Source: an uncultured Armatimonadota bacterium
GTDB lineage: Bacteria > Armatimonadota > Fimbriimonadia > Fimbriimonadales > Fimbriimonadaceae
Length of the DNA: 64,000 nt
Direction: 5' to 3'
NCBI GenBank assembly: GCA_903904815.1
Contig: CAIVDU010000071.1
Location: 62,001 to 126,000 of the forward strand
Made by a program: the position numbers and the translations under genes. The stretch's first letter is position 1; the number at the start of each line of letters is the position of its first letter. This document shows, piece after piece, positions 42,106 to 52,133 of the stretch. The notes below the pieces were generated by a model. The model saw only the letters and a list, made by a program, of their open reading frames with translations, ran no database searches and was not told where the DNA came from.

Positions 42106-44811
42106 CTACTGGCCGTCTTCCCCGCCGTCTTCGTCGACGTTGGGCCTTCTTTCCCCTCCAGAAGACTCTCCAGAGACGTGAACGCTGGTTGTGTAATCCT
42201 TACCGCCAATCGTGAGGGTAACCCGGTAGTCGCCTTCCTGGGCTTCGGCGCCACCCAGCCTTCCGTCCCAGGTTACGACGTTCAGTCCTTCGTCGCCACT
42301 CGCGCTCAAGGTGGATCGTCGGTTACCTGAAGCGTCGGAGATGATCAGCTTCACGGAATCCTTGGCCTTCGCCTTGAGATAGTATTGGATTCTCGTCGAT
42401 GGCTGGCTGTTCGGAGCGTAAAACACACGATCGCCTGGCCAGGCCTGAGGTGAGTAGTCGCCGATGTGGACGATCTCCTGAGGTTGAGTCAGGACGACAT
42501 CTTCCTTCAGTTTTTCCTGACTCAGGCCTTCGAGTCCGCTTACATCGAGTGTCCAGATGGATCGCCCGTGGGTCGCAATGATCAGGTCCAAGTCGCGAGG
42601 ATGGACGAGCAGGTCGTGGACGGCGACAGTCGGAAACTTCGTGCGGAACCGAAGCCAATTCTGTCCCCGGTCAACCGAGAAACGGAGCGACATTTCGGAC
42701 CCGAGGTAGAGGAGGTCTGGGTTCTTCTCGCCTTCCCGAATGACATAAACGCAGTCGAACTCGGGCAGCCCCGTGGTCAACGCGGTCCAAGTCTTTCCAA
42801 AGTCTTCGGTGACGAATGCGTAAGGTTTGAAGTCGTTGGAACGGTGCCCGTCCAGCGTGGCGTAGGCGCGTCCCTCGGACCACTTCGACGCCACCACGTG
42901 GGAAACCCAGGTGTTTGCGGGAACCCCTGGCAGATTGGCAGTCACGTTGGTCCAAGACACGCCGTCGTCCTGAGTCACCTGGATTTGACCGTCGTCGGTT
43001 CCAACCCAGAGCAGTCCCTGTTTGATAGGTGACTCGGAAATGGTCGTGATCGTACAGTGTTTTTCAGCGCCGGTGTTCTCGGGAGTGACGCTGTCTTTGC
43101 CGGGGGAGAGTTTCGTCGCGTCGTTGGTGGTGAGATCCGGTGAGATCGCCTTCCACTTATCGCCCCGATTCACGGATTTGAAAAGGTAGTTGCCTCCGAA
43201 GTATAGGGTCCTCGGATTGTGGGGGCTAATGATGAATGGGGTGCTCCAGTTGGCTCGGAAGTTCTTGACTAGCGAGCCGGGAGGACGAACGAATCGGCCG
43301 CCGCCGGTAGACAAATCGGTTCGAGTGAGTCCACCGTTTTGGCTCTCGGTGTAAACCGTGGTCCAGTCAGTTGGATCGACCTGAGTATAGAACCCGTCGC
43401 CGCCGTCGAGACCAATACCGTGGTAGAAGGCAATTCCATCTCCTCGTGACTGAGTGGGGATTCCCCAGCAACCATTATCCTGAAGGCCGCCGTACACCCA
43501 GTAAGGCTTTCGCATGTCAGCCGACACTTGATAGAACTGACCAATCGGCATGTTGTTCAGATGGTCCCACTTTTGGGCACGATCATAACTGACATATACG
43601 CCGCCGTCGCATCCCGCAATGATATGGTCACCGTTTGAGGGATCCACCCAGAACGCATGAAAGTCGGGATGCACTCGAGTCCGCTGGACCTTGAAAGTCT
43701 TGCCTGCGTCGTCGGAATATCGCAGCGCGTCGCTGAGCACGTAGAGGCGATTTTCGTCAGAGGGGTCTTGCACCGGCAAGCTGAAATAGAATGGCCGAGG
43801 ATCGAGTGGATTGACTTTCACCCATGAGTCTCCCCCGTCGGTGCTTCGGAACGTTCCCCCCGCGTAGGTCTTGGTCATCCCACCGTCATCGGGAAGCTTT
43901 CCAGTCTCCTTTTTTGCGTCCGGGTGGTATTCCACTAGAGCCGTGACAATCTTGGGATTCTTTCGATAGTAGGTGAGGCCGATTCTGCCGAAGTTAGAAT
44001 AGGAAGGGAGACCTTTGAACAGATGATGGAAACTCTTTCCACCGTCCGTGGTCTTGTAGATTCCACTTCCAGGGCCGCCACTGGCAAAGTCATACGCCTT
44101 TCGTAGGCGTTGCCAGAATGCGACGAGGAGCGTATTCGGATTGCTCGGGTCCATTTGGATGTCGATGACCCCAGACTTGTCGTCCACGAACAGAATCTTC
44201 TTCCAGGTGACTCCTCCATCGGTGGTTTTGTAGAGACCTCGATCAGGACTCGAACCCCAAAGCCGTCCCAAAGCGCCCACGTAAACCGTATCGGGGTGCT
44301 TGGGATCGATGACAATCTTCCCGATGTGCATCGTTTCGGGCAGTCCCATATGGAGCCAGGTCTTTCCGCCGTCTATCGACTTGTAGACTCCGTCGCCCCA
44401 AGCCACTGAGTTCCGGGAAGTGGCTTCGCCCGTACCGACCCATACCAGGTTCGGATCCGTTTGCGACACGGCGACGGCGCCGAGTGAGATACTTCCCTCA
44501 CGCTCGAAAACCGGTGAGAAGGTCGTTCCGTTGTTCAGTGTTTTGAACAACCCTCCACTCGCCGTGGCGACATAGAATAGCGCCGGATTCTTTTCGTAAA
44601 CCGCGAGCCCGGTAATACGGCCACCCATTGTCGTCGGCCCGAGAGACCGCGGGGTCAGATTGGCAAGTAGGTTCGAGGTAGGTTCTGGCGGCGCGGTTGG
44701 AGCGGGCGCCTGAACGGGAGGCGCCGGCGACTTCTTGTTGGGATCCGGCGCCTGTTTTGACGGCTGTTGGGTTGTGGATAGGAGTGCGCAGAGAGCGAGG
44801 ACGTGAATCAT
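42106..44811 (-). CDS. Secreted sortilin/Vps10-like beta-propeller protein
   Basis: 901 residues from ATG 44811 (TTG 44817 also opens the frame). After a signal-like start and a Pro-rich linker, a large propeller is built of Asp-box-like repeats: SIDGGKTW, TTDGGVTW, STDGGDSW, SDDAGKTF and others. The type recalls Vps10/sortilin-like glycosyl-hydrolase-annotated proteins of environmental bacteria. The C-terminal part (GLNVVTWDGRLGGAEAQEGDYRV) is an FlgD-like Ig domain. No catalytic motif can be assigned. Convergent with the permease gene. Confidence 0.82.
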   Translation of the reverse strand: MIHVLALCALLSTTQQPSKQAPDPNKKSPAPPVQAPAPTAPPEPTSNLLANLTPRSLGPTTMGGRITGLAVYEKNPALFYVATASGGLFKTLNNGTTFSPVFEREGSISLGAVAVSQTDPNLVWVGTGEATSRNSVAWGDGVYKSIDGGKTWLHMGLPETMHIGKIVIDPKHPDTVYVGALGRLWGSSPDRGLYKTTDGGVTWKKILFVDDKSGVIDIQMDPSNPNTLLVAFWQRLRKAYDFASGGPGSGIYKTTDGGKSFHHLFKGLPSYSNFGRIGLTYYRKNPKIVTALVEYHPDAKKETGKLPDDGGMTKTYAGGTFRSTDGGDSWVKVNPLDPRPFYFSLPVQDPSDENRLYVLSDALRYSDDAGKTFKVQRTRVHPDFHAFWVDPSNGDHIIAGCDGGVYVSYDRAQKWDHLNNMPIGQFYQVSADMRKPYWVYGGLQDNGCWGIPTQSRGDGIAFYHGIGLDGGDGFYTQVDPTDWTTVYTESQNGGLTRTDLSTGGGRFVRPPGSLVKNFRANWSTPFIISPHNPRTLYFGGNYLFKSVNRGDKWKAISPDLTTNDATKLSPGKDSVTPENTGAEKHCTITTISESPIKQGLLWVGTDDGQIQVTQDDGVSWTNVTANLPGVPANTWVSHVVASKWSEGRAYATLDGHRSNDFKPYAFVTEDFGKTWTALTTGLPEFDCVYVIREGEKNPDLLYLGSEMSLRFSVDRGQNWLRFRTKFPTVAVHDLLVHPRDLDLIIATHGRSIWTLDVSGLEGLSQEKLKEDVVLTQPQEIVHIGDYSPQAWPGDRVFYAPNSQPSTRIQYYLKAKAKDSVKLIISDASGNRRSTLSASGDEGLNVVTWDGRLGGAEAQEGDYRVTLTIGGKDYTTSVHVSGESSGGERRPNVDEDGGEDGQ

Positions 44812-44957
44812 GGGCAATCAAAAATGGAAACGATTCCGCCACTAGCATAGCAAGTCCGCGGTGAAATCGAACTCACTTTCTGTGGTACAAGCGTGACGCT
44901 GTGCATTGTTCCGCTCTCCGGGCGGTTTTGCCTGCACGGCGGTACCCTTAGTAGAGA

Positions 44958-46142
44958 ATGGATTTTCGCCTGACCCCTGAACATGAGCTGATTCGAGAGA
45001 GCGCCTACAAATTTGGGCAAGTGGAAGTCGTTCCAGACGTAACTGCTCGCGACCGAGAGGCTAAATCCGATCGGACCATGTTAGACAAGATGGCTGCTGC
45101 TGGGCTTCTAGGCATCAGCATTCCTGAGGCGTACGGCGGAAGCGGAACCGACTACATCTCACTGGGTCTTGCGTGCGAGGAGTTGGAGCGGGCGGACACC
45201 TCGGCCCGAGTGGTCCTTAGTGTGCATAGCGGACTCCACACTTTGACCCTCCTGCAGTGGGGTTCGGAAGAGCAAAAGAAGCGATGGCTCCCCGGTCTGG
45301 CAAGTGGTGACAAAGTCGGAGCGTTCGGACTCACCGAGCCCAATGCGGGCAGCGACGCGATCAACATTTCGACGCGAGCCAAACGCGACGGGGATAGCTA
45401 TGTGCTTAATGGGGAAAAGACTTGGATCAGCTTGGCCGACTATGCCGATCAATTCCTCGTCATCGCCAAACTGGAGAACGCTGATCCCAAGCCCACGCAT
45501 GCTGCATTCATCGTCGAGAGGAACACGCCCGGGTTCCACTCACGACCTTTACACGGCAAACTCGGTGTACGCTCGGGCAATACTGGCCAGATCTTCTTTG
45601 AAGATCTCGTAGTTCCCGCTGAGAACCGAATAGGCGACGAAGGCGATGGCTTCAAAGTGGCGATGTCGGCCCTCGATCACGGCCGATACACGGTCGCGTC
45701 GGGCGCAGTTGGCATCATAACGGCTTGTCTCGATGCCTGTGATAAGTACGCTCGTGAACGCAAAGTAGCGGGAGAAGAGATCGGGCGCAAACAGCTTGTC
45801 CAACAGATGATTGCCCAGATGGTTGCCGGCCGAGATATTGGCCGCCTGCTTTACTACCAAGTGGGTTGGATGAAAAACATGGGATCCAGACACACGCGCG
45901 AGGTCAGCATGGCCAAATGGGTCAATTGCAAGAACGCCTTCGATGCGGCCAATTCGGCGGTTGAGATTCACGGCGCCTACGGTTACTGTGATGAGTTCCC
46001 GGTAGAGCGCTACTTCCGCAACTCTCGAGGAGCGATGATCTACGAAGGCACGCACGAGATCCACACGCTGATCCAGGCAGAATACGAATTAGGTTACCGA
46101 TCGGATCGTCCTTTGAAGTGCACGCTTCCCCCTTGGGAGTAA
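44958..46142 (+). CDS. Acyl-CoA dehydrogenase
   Basis: 394 residues, normal length. FAD-binding motifs and the acyl-CoA-binding AFGLTEPNAGSDA are clear; the catalytic base is E363 in MIYEGTHEIHT. The C-terminal GAYGYCDEFPVERYFRNSR segment fits short/medium-chain members (butyryl- or glutaryl-type). It oxidises acyl-CoA to the enoyl form and passes electrons to ETF. No other beta-oxidation genes are adjacent. Confidence 0.93.
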   Translation: MDFRLTPEHELIRESAYKFGQVEVVPDVTARDREAKSDRTMLDKMAAAGLLGISIPEAYGGSGTDYISLGLACEELERADTSARVVLSVHSGLHTLTLLQWGSEEQKKRWLPGLASGDKVGAFGLTEPNAGSDAINISTRAKRDGDSYVLNGEKTWISLADYADQFLVIAKLENADPKPTHAAFIVERNTPGFHSRPLHGKLGVRSGNTGQIFFEDLVVPAENRIGDEGDGFKVAMSALDHGRYTVASGAVGIITACLDACDKYARERKVAGEEIGRKQLVQQMIAQMVAGRDIGRLLYYQVGWMKNMGSRHTREVSMAKWVNCKNAFDAANSAVEIHGAYGYCDEFPVERYFRNSRGAMIYEGTHEIHTLIQAEYELGYRSDRPLKCTLPPWE

Positions 46143-46189
46143 ATTCGAACGAGAGAGCAACGTTAGGCCCTTGACGACGAGGTCATGCG

Positions 46190-47041
46190 CTAGCCGAGAG
46201 TAAAAAAGAACGTTGCTCCTGACCCGGGTTGGGCTTCGGCCCAAATTCTGCCGCCGTGTCTCACCACAGCCTTTCTCGCGTTTGCGAGTCCGATCCCGTT
46301 GCCAGTCACGTGTGCATCGCAAAGTCGGACGAATGGCTCGAAGATCTGACCCGCCGCGTCTTGCGGAAACCCCGGCCCATTGTCTCGCACAAAGAAAATC
46401 CGCTCTCGAGGCCCCATCATCGATCCCACTTCAATCGAGGCGTCTCGCAAGGCTGCAGCGAATTTGACCGAATTCTCCAAGAGCGCGTGGAGCACCACAC
46501 GGACTAGGCTGGGGTAACCCTCCAATCGCATTCCGGGCTCAATTTTGAAATCCAGTGAGTGCGACCAGCTTCGTTCCGATAATTCGTAGGAAACGTCCTT
46601 TGCCATGACGGTCAAGTCGAACTCGAACCGCTCAAGGAGACCTTGGCCGAGTCGGGTGTAGTGGACAAGATCGTCGATGAGCGAACTCATGCGCTTTCCG
46701 GCGTCGACCTGCCTGCGGAGCAGGTCCAATGCTTCGTCGGGCAAAAGTGCTCCGTAATCCTCAATCAATATCTGGCTCGTCCCCACCACAGATCTCAATG
46801 GGGAACGCAAGTCGTGCGAGATAGTTCCAATAAAGTTTTCGAGGTCACGATTGATCGCCTCGAGCTCAATCGATCGGGCTTTGAGATCCTCGGCCCCCTC
46901 ATCCGAATCCACTTGGGCTTCACCGCCGCTATTGGGAAAAGCCGCTTGATCCTGGCTGGCAGTAGAAAGCCCACTTCCAAGAGCGACCACGGCGGCATCC
47001 AATCGTTGAGCCACGTCGGCGATGTTTCTTCCCGAATCCAT
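46190..47041 (-). CDS. Orphan cytoplasmic sensor histidine kinase
   Basis: 283 residues with strong AGGAAGAG ribosome-binding site before ATG 47041. The HisKA H-box is TISHDLRSPL (H76), preceded by a coiled coil (LKARSIELEAINRDLENF). The ATPase has N-box LLENSVKFAAA, G1 VRDNGPGFP and G2 GNGIGLANARKAVVRHGG. It is of the bacteriophytochrome-like HisKA/HATPase group, but its sensory domain is missing. There is no response regulator nearby, so its partner and signal are unknown. Confidence 0.9.
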   Translation of the reverse strand: MDSGRNIADVAQRLDAAVVALGSGLSTASQDQAAFPNSGGEAQVDSDEGAEDLKARSIELEAINRDLENFIGTISHDLRSPLRSVVGTSQILIEDYGALLPDEALDLLRRQVDAGKRMSSLIDDLVHYTRLGQGLLERFEFDLTVMAKDVSYELSERSWSHSLDFKIEPGMRLEGYPSLVRVVLHALLENSVKFAAALRDASIEVGSMMGPRERIFFVRDNGPGFPQDAAGQIFEPFVRLCDAHVTGNGIGLANARKAVVRHGGRIWAEAQPGSGATFFFTLG

Positions 47042-47422
47042 TACTCTTCCTTTTTGCTGAATCGTGGGGAAACCCCAAATTGGCCCGTTCCACTTGAACG
47101 GGACCTGTAACCAGATCCCCCTAGCGAGTTCCCTGGATTGAAAAACACGACTCGGACACCGGATCTATCGCTTTGTCACAACGGAATCTTTCTCAAACAG
47201 ATTTGGGCAATTTATTCGGCCAGATTCTGCGGACTCAGCAACAACCTTCGACAAGGGCGATCAATTAATCTTTAGCACCCAAAACCGAATTTGCTTTGGT
47301 AATTATTGCGGAATAGGCGCGCAAAAGTCCTATCCTCAATATTTTGCTTCTAAACAATTTATAGCATGCGGCCGCTTCCTTCGTCAATTACGAGCTCGCC
47401 GGAAGCGGTTGGGGAAACCTTT
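47042..47422. other. AT-rich intergenic region between histidine kinase and trehalase-like gene
   Basis: Both flanking genes are on the minus strand. The part just upstream of the kinase is the likely promoter region; no reading frame or strong terminator was identified. Confidence 0.4.
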
Positions 47423-49420
47423 TCAAAGGCCGATGACTTGGAATTCGTAAAGGGACACGTTTTTATGAAGTCCGTCGGTTGATAGGCAGTTAATTCGGAC
47501 AAACCGGGCTCTCACTTCGGGAATCGGAATCTGCTCGATTCTCCCCTTCCCTGCGGTAGTGCCGAAAACTTTGTTCCAAACAATCCCATCTTGTGAAATC
47601 TCGATCGTGTAAGAGCGAGCGAAGGCAGCCTCCCAGGAGAGACTGACGCCGGCAACTCGGTGTGATCCACCTAGATCAACGGTGAGTGACTGAGGGATCG
47701 TCTCACTGGAAGACCATCGCGTCGTTCCGCTCCCATCGACCGCATTCGAAGCGCTGAGATCCTGCCCCTGCTCAGATGTGGCCGTGGCCGTCTTGTGAAG
47801 CGCAATATCGTGAGGATTGATCACGAATTGAGTGGAAGACGGCGTGACGGTGGGATAGGACATCGTGAAAGCGCTCGGAGCGTCAACACTGTAGGAACTG
47901 GTTCCCTTGGGAACCATGAAGGTGCTTATCTTGTCAGTGCCACCTTCGAGGTTCAATTTGAACGGAGCGTCGCAGGTAACGTCCACCCTTCGCTTATCAA
48001 AGACTACGGTCGAGGCCATTAGGCTGACGTGCAGCTTTCCGACCGTAAGGTTCTTGATACCGTTCTTGCCTAAGAGTCGTATACGCCAACTGACCTCGTT
48101 CTTTGCGGCAGAAGTTCGAATTCCAAGGATATTTTCAATCAGCAGTGAGATGGGACCGATCCCACTCCAGCCGACCATGTCCTTTACTCCGTGTCCCATG
48201 GCGAATTCGGGAGCGTAGTTTTCCCAAATCGTATGGGTCTCGGAAAGGACCCGAGACATATTCGCGAGGTACCTCGCCGATATCTCCTCCGCTTGATCTT
48301 CAAAGCCGTACTCTTGAAGACCTTTGACGACCATGAAGTTTGTAGGCGCCCACACGGCTCCGTTCCAGTATTGTCCGTCCGGCGTATAGCCTGGCTCATT
48401 GGCCGCCAAGGCCGGAACTACATTAGGCCGCATGAATTCGTCTGGGTTCAGGAGATGCTGGACCAGTTGGGAAGCCTGTTTTAGGGTCGCCACGTGAGCG
48501 AGCAGGGGCCAAAAACCAAGCACTGTCTTGATTCCGGTTGGAGAGCCGTCCTTCTTCAGGTCGTAATAGAAGCCGGACTTTGCATCCCACATTTTGGCGT
48601 TGATGAGGCTTCCGAGGGTGTTCAGTTCCTTTAGAAAGAACTCCTCAGTCTCCTTCTCATTGAGTTCCTTCGCGATGAGAGAGATGCAGTACGCATTTTG
48701 AGCTTGCTGAGCAGTCATGTCCACCCAGGCATAGGTGCTCTCATTGCGAATGAGGTCGTCTTCACCGGCCCCTAGGCCGGTATTCCAATAAAGCCCATCT
48801 GGACGACGGCGATTCTCGCTCAGCCATTGATAGTATTTGACGAGCCTCGGCAGAACATCTTTGAACCTGCTCTTGTCCCCGGTGAGCAGGTAGTTCTGCC
48901 ACTCGACCCAAGAAAAGAGCGGTGGGTTGATCGTGTTGATGACTCCGCCAAAGGCAAAATCCTCACCCGTCTTTCGACTGATCTCTCGGCAAATGTATCC
49001 GTCGGCGTGCTGCTTTGCGTAAAAGTTATCCAGTGAGCCGATAGCGTGAAAACTGGGTTCGGCGTAGTGTGCGAACTGGAGCATGAAACAGGTGTCCCAT
49101 TGAAAGGTATTCGCGTTGAATGCCGGATCAATGAAATTGCTCACGAACCCACTGCCGGGTTCGGGCTGCTTCAGATGTTGAAAGGCAAGGTCCCAGGCCT
49201 TCCAGTAAAGGTCCACCCATTCGGGATGAATCGAGATGATAGGTTCTGGCAGCTTCGATTTCACTTCAGCGAACGTCGGAAGCGCCTGAGGAACATAGGT
49301 CCGAGTCTTGTAAACGTTGGGCCGATCAGCCACGGCTTGAACTGCGGCGGGCAGCGCCGCACCACTCTGGTCCTGACGGACCGTTGCGACAAGGAAGAGC
49401 GTGGAGAGAAGCACCATCAT
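47423..49420 (-). CDS. Trehalase/GH63-like (alpha/alpha)6-barrel glycosidase with C-terminal F5/8C domain
   Basis: 665 residues with a signal peptide. The barrel bears the marks of GH37/63-like enzymes: PAFNANTFQWDTCFMLQFA, DGYICREI, NPPLFSWVEWQ, GLGAGEDDLI and YWNGAVWAPTNFMV. A conserved Asp in QWDTC and Glu near TIWENYAPE are candidate catalytic acids. Residues from about 535 resemble F5/8C/CBM32 (NAVDGSGTTRWSS, LTVDLGGSHRVAGVSLSW, ARFVRINC). It should act on an alpha-linked glucoside or mannoside outside the cell, but the substrate cannot be assigned. Confidence 0.82.
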   Translation of the reverse strand: MMVLLSTLFLVATVRQDQSGAALPAAVQAVADRPNVYKTRTYVPQALPTFAEVKSKLPEPIISIHPEWVDLYWKAWDLAFQHLKQPEPGSGFVSNFIDPAFNANTFQWDTCFMLQFAHYAEPSFHAIGSLDNFYAKQHADGYICREISRKTGEDFAFGGVINTINPPLFSWVEWQNYLLTGDKSRFKDVLPRLVKYYQWLSENRRRPDGLYWNTGLGAGEDDLIRNESTYAWVDMTAQQAQNAYCISLIAKELNEKETEEFFLKELNTLGSLINAKMWDAKSGFYYDLKKDGSPTGIKTVLGFWPLLAHVATLKQASQLVQHLLNPDEFMRPNVVPALAANEPGYTPDGQYWNGAVWAPTNFMVVKGLQEYGFEDQAEEISARYLANMSRVLSETHTIWENYAPEFAMGHGVKDMVGWSGIGPISLLIENILGIRTSAAKNEVSWRIRLLGKNGIKNLTVGKLHVSLMASTVVFDKRRVDVTCDAPFKLNLEGGTDKISTFMVPKGTSSYSVDAPSAFTMSYPTVTPSSTQFVINPHDIALHKTATATSEQGQDLSASNAVDGSGTTRWSSSETIPQSLTVDLGGSHRVAGVSLSWEAAFARSYTIEISQDGIVWNKVFGTTAGKGRIEQIPIPEVRARFVRINCLSTDGLHKNVSLYEFQVIGL

Positions 49421-49508
49421 TCGAATTGAGAGTTTAGATGCGTGGGCCGCCCGGTGGCTACGCCTGGTTACGTGAACCTCGAAGAGATTTCATGGCAAAC
49501 TGTCGCCA

Positions 49509-50576
49509 ATGCTGTTGATGGCGCTCAGTTTTCTCGTGACTTTCCAGTTTCAAGGGCCGAGTTCTCGTCCCGTTCCCGACAACGCGGAAGAGACACACCT
49601 GAAGAACGTCCGTCAGATCACGTTTGGCGGACAGAACGCGGAAGCCTACTGGAGCAAAGACGGAAAATTCTTGACCTTCCAAGCCCAGGTTCCGAATTCC
49701 TCTTTCCCTGACGAGCAAGTGTTCATCGTCGATGCGGACGGCAACAACAAGCGATTAGCAAGCACCGGAAGAGGACGCTGCACGTGCTCCTACTTCTCTC
49801 CGGACAACAAGTTCCTGTACTTCAGCTCAACCCATGCAACCCAACCCGAAGGACAACCTCCGGTTGACATGAGCAAAGGATATGTCTGGGCAGTGAATAG
49901 CAACTATCAGATGTATCGAACACTTGCTCAACCGATCATCAAGGGGCTCAAAATCATTCCCCAGTTTGAACCCGTGGTGTCCCATCCGGGGAGCTACGTG
50001 GCGGAGACGACGATCGCCCCAAACGGGAAGTACATGGTTTGGACTAGCGACTTCGAAGGAGATCTTGAGATCTACCGTTCTGACCTCGATGGGGGGCACG
50101 TCAAGCGCCTTACTCACGAGGTGGGATACGACGGTGGCCCGTTCGTAAGCTGGGATTCGAAGAAGATCGTCTATCGTCGCGATGATTTCAAGACAGATAC
50201 TGAAATTCAGGATTACAAGGGGTTACTCACCCAACACCTCATTCGCCCAACCCGGCTAGAGATCTGGATCATGGACGCTGACGGATCTCACAAGACCCAG
50301 GTAACTCATTTGGGTTGTGCCAGCTTTGCCCCGTTCCTTCACCCAGACGGCAAGAGAATCATCTTTAGCAGCAACTATGGTGACCCCAAGGGGCGTGAGT
50401 TCGACTTGTTCATGATCAACGTGGATGGGACAAACCTGGAGCGCATCACTCACACCAAAGAATTCGATGGTTTTCCCATGTTTACGCGAGATGGAAAGAA
50501 GCTCGTGTTTGCTTCGAACCGTTACAACACCAAGCCACGAGAGACGAACCTCTTCGTCGCCGATTGGAAGGATTAG
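49509..50576 (+). CDS. TolB-like beta-propeller protein
   Basis: 355 residues with a signal peptide (LLMALSFLVTFQFQG). PD40-type repeats: NAEAYWSKDGKFLTFQA, YFSPDNKFLYFSS, TIAPNGKYMVWTSDFEGDLEIY, FLHPDGKRIIFSSN and MFTRDGKKLVFASN. Typical of the TolB/dipeptidyl-peptidase N-terminal-like WD40 family, mostly periplasmic. No peptidase domain follows. Function unassigned. Confidence 0.85.
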   Translation: MLLMALSFLVTFQFQGPSSRPVPDNAEETHLKNVRQITFGGQNAEAYWSKDGKFLTFQAQVPNSSFPDEQVFIVDADGNNKRLASTGRGRCTCSYFSPDNKFLYFSSTHATQPEGQPPVDMSKGYVWAVNSNYQMYRTLAQPIIKGLKIIPQFEPVVSHPGSYVAETTIAPNGKYMVWTSDFEGDLEIYRSDLDGGHVKRLTHEVGYDGGPFVSWDSKKIVYRRDDFKTDTEIQDYKGLLTQHLIRPTRLEIWIMDADGSHKTQVTHLGCASFAPFLHPDGKRIIFSSNYGDPKGREFDLFMINVDGTNLERITHTKEFDGFPMFTRDGKKLVFASNRYNTKPRETNLFVADWKD

Positions 50577-50579
50577 TCC

Positions 50580-50885
50580 GTGCGGTCCGGTTCGAGCACG
50601 GATTGGTTTAGCTCTGGAGGGACCTACTTGCTCCTGGGAGGAGAGGTCTTTATCAGCGCGCTTTTCTTCGCGTGTGCCGCCCTTTATCTGGGGAAGATCA
50701 CGCGAAGCCAAAACGACGGATGCCTTTTAGCCATTGCAAATATCCTGGCCGCCCTTTGCGGCGGCGGGGTAGGTTTCTGGTTTGCGCGATACCCGTTATT
50801 CATCCTCACGACCCTGGCGGGAACCCTGATCTTCCCTTTGGCGGTGACCGTCGCGGCGGCGGCTCGCTTTCGCAAACAATCCTGA
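50580..50885 (+). CDS. Small membrane protein
   Basis: 101 residues with GTG at 50580, three bases after the propeller gene. Three hydrophobic segments (LLLGGEVFISALFFACAALYL, CLLAIANILAALCGGGVGFWF, LFILTTLAGTLIFPLAVTVAAAA) suggest an integral membrane protein. No family recognised. Likely co-transcribed with the propeller gene. Confidence 0.6.
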   Translation: MRSGSSTDWFSSGGTYLLLGGEVFISALFFACAALYLGKITRSQNDGCLLAIANILAALCGGGVGFWFARYPLFILTTLAGTLIFPLAVTVAAAARFRKQS

Positions 50886-50977
50886 CGGGCTCGTTTTAGG
50901 GTCGGTTTTGATAGATTGGGGCCCAACCGAAGAGTTGGGTGCGTTAAGAATGAGGGCTGGCGGTCATAATCAGGCCC

Positions 50978-52057
50978 ATGGCGAGAAATGTCGCGGTGCT
51001 GGCCGGCGATGGCATCGGGCCGGAAGTGATCGCTCAAGCGATCAAGGTCCTTGAGGCAACTGGCAGCAGTTTCAATTTTGAGCACGCTCTCGTTGGCGGA
51101 GCGGCTTACGACGACGGGGGACATCCTCTACCTGCAGCGACGCTGGACCTTTGTCGAAGGTCGGACGCCGTCCTGCTTGGAGCAGTCGGCGGTCCGAAGT
51201 ACGATTCGATCCAACCACCCGAGTTACGACCCGAAGTCGGTGCTCTCTTGCCCTTGCGTCGCGAGCTTTCGCTTTATGCGAACGTCCGTCCCGTGAAGAC
51301 GCTAAAGTCGTTGATCAAGAACAGCCCGCTCAAAGGTAGTCGGACGGGCGTGGATCTCGTCGTTATGCGTGAGCTTACGGGTGGCATTTACTTTGCCCAA
51401 CCGCGGGAGCGTAGAGACAACGGCAATACGGCGGTGGACACCTGCATCTACAAGCGTGAAGAGATCGTCCGCATTGCTCAGAGAGCCTTTGTGATTGCCC
51501 GACAGAGAAGACGTGAAATTGTGAGCGTTGACAAGGCCAACGTGCTTGAGACAAGCCGATTGTGGAGAGAGGTTGTGACGGAAATGTCCCGCCTGAATCC
51601 CGACGTGAAAGTCACCCACATGCTTGTCGACAACTGCGCCATGCAACTCATTCGCGATCCCGGGCAGTTCGACGTGATTCTCACCGAGAACATGTTTGGC
51701 GACATTCTGAGTGACGAAGCTTCCATGCTGACCGGTTCTTTGGGACTGTTGCCCTCGGCTTCGCTCAGCGATTCCAAGGATGGAAAGGTTTTCGGACTTT
51801 ACGAGCCGGTCCACGGTAGTGCCCCCGACATTGCAGGCCAGGGCCGTGCGAATCCAATTGCGGCAATCCTTAGCGCGGCGCTTATGCTCCGCTATTCCTT
51901 CAGTGACGAACGGAACGCGTTGCGCATCGAAGAGGCGGTCGACCACGCACTTGCCGCCGGTCTTAGAACCGCAGATATTTACGAGCGTGGCAATCGCTTA
52001 GTGAGCACCACAGAACTCGGGGACGCCATCGCCTTCAAACTCAAGTCGGCGGCCTAA
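50978..52057 (+). CDS. leuB: 3-isopropylmalate dehydrogenase
   Basis: 359 residues, normal length. It matches LeuB throughout: VAVLAGDGIGPEVIAQA-like start, LLGAVGGPKYD, the substrate/metal region VVMRELTGGIYFAQPR, DKANVLETSRLWREV and the C-terminal EPVHGSAPDIAGQGRANPIAAILSAALML. The enzyme oxidises and decarboxylates 3-isopropylmalate in leucine synthesis. No other leu genes are adjacent. Confidence 0.96.
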   Translation: MARNVAVLAGDGIGPEVIAQAIKVLEATGSSFNFEHALVGGAAYDDGGHPLPAATLDLCRRSDAVLLGAVGGPKYDSIQPPELRPEVGALLPLRRELSLYANVRPVKTLKSLIKNSPLKGSRTGVDLVVMRELTGGIYFAQPRERRDNGNTAVDTCIYKREEIVRIAQRAFVIARQRRREIVSVDKANVLETSRLWREVVTEMSRLNPDVKVTHMLVDNCAMQLIRDPGQFDVILTENMFGDILSDEASMLTGSLGLLPSASLSDSKDGKVFGLYEPVHGSAPDIAGQGRANPIAAILSAALMLRYSFSDERNALRIEEAVDHALAAGLRTADIYERGNRLVSTTELGDAIAFKLKSAA

Positions 52058-52077
52058 GAGGCTCGCTTTGAGTTGAA

Positions 52078-52110
52078 CGAGGCTCGCCAGGCAATAGTCG
52101 GTGAGCCTCG
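52078..52110. terminator. Hairpin between leuB and trmFO
   Basis: CGAGGCTCGCC (52078-52088) pairs with GGTGAGCCTCG (52100-52110) over 11 bases with one G-U, loop of 11. GAGGCTCGC also occurs as a direct copy at 52058. No T run follows; a terminator or repeat is possible. Confidence 0.5.
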
Positions 52111-52133
52111 GTTCCGGTGTCGAGGACTAGCCG

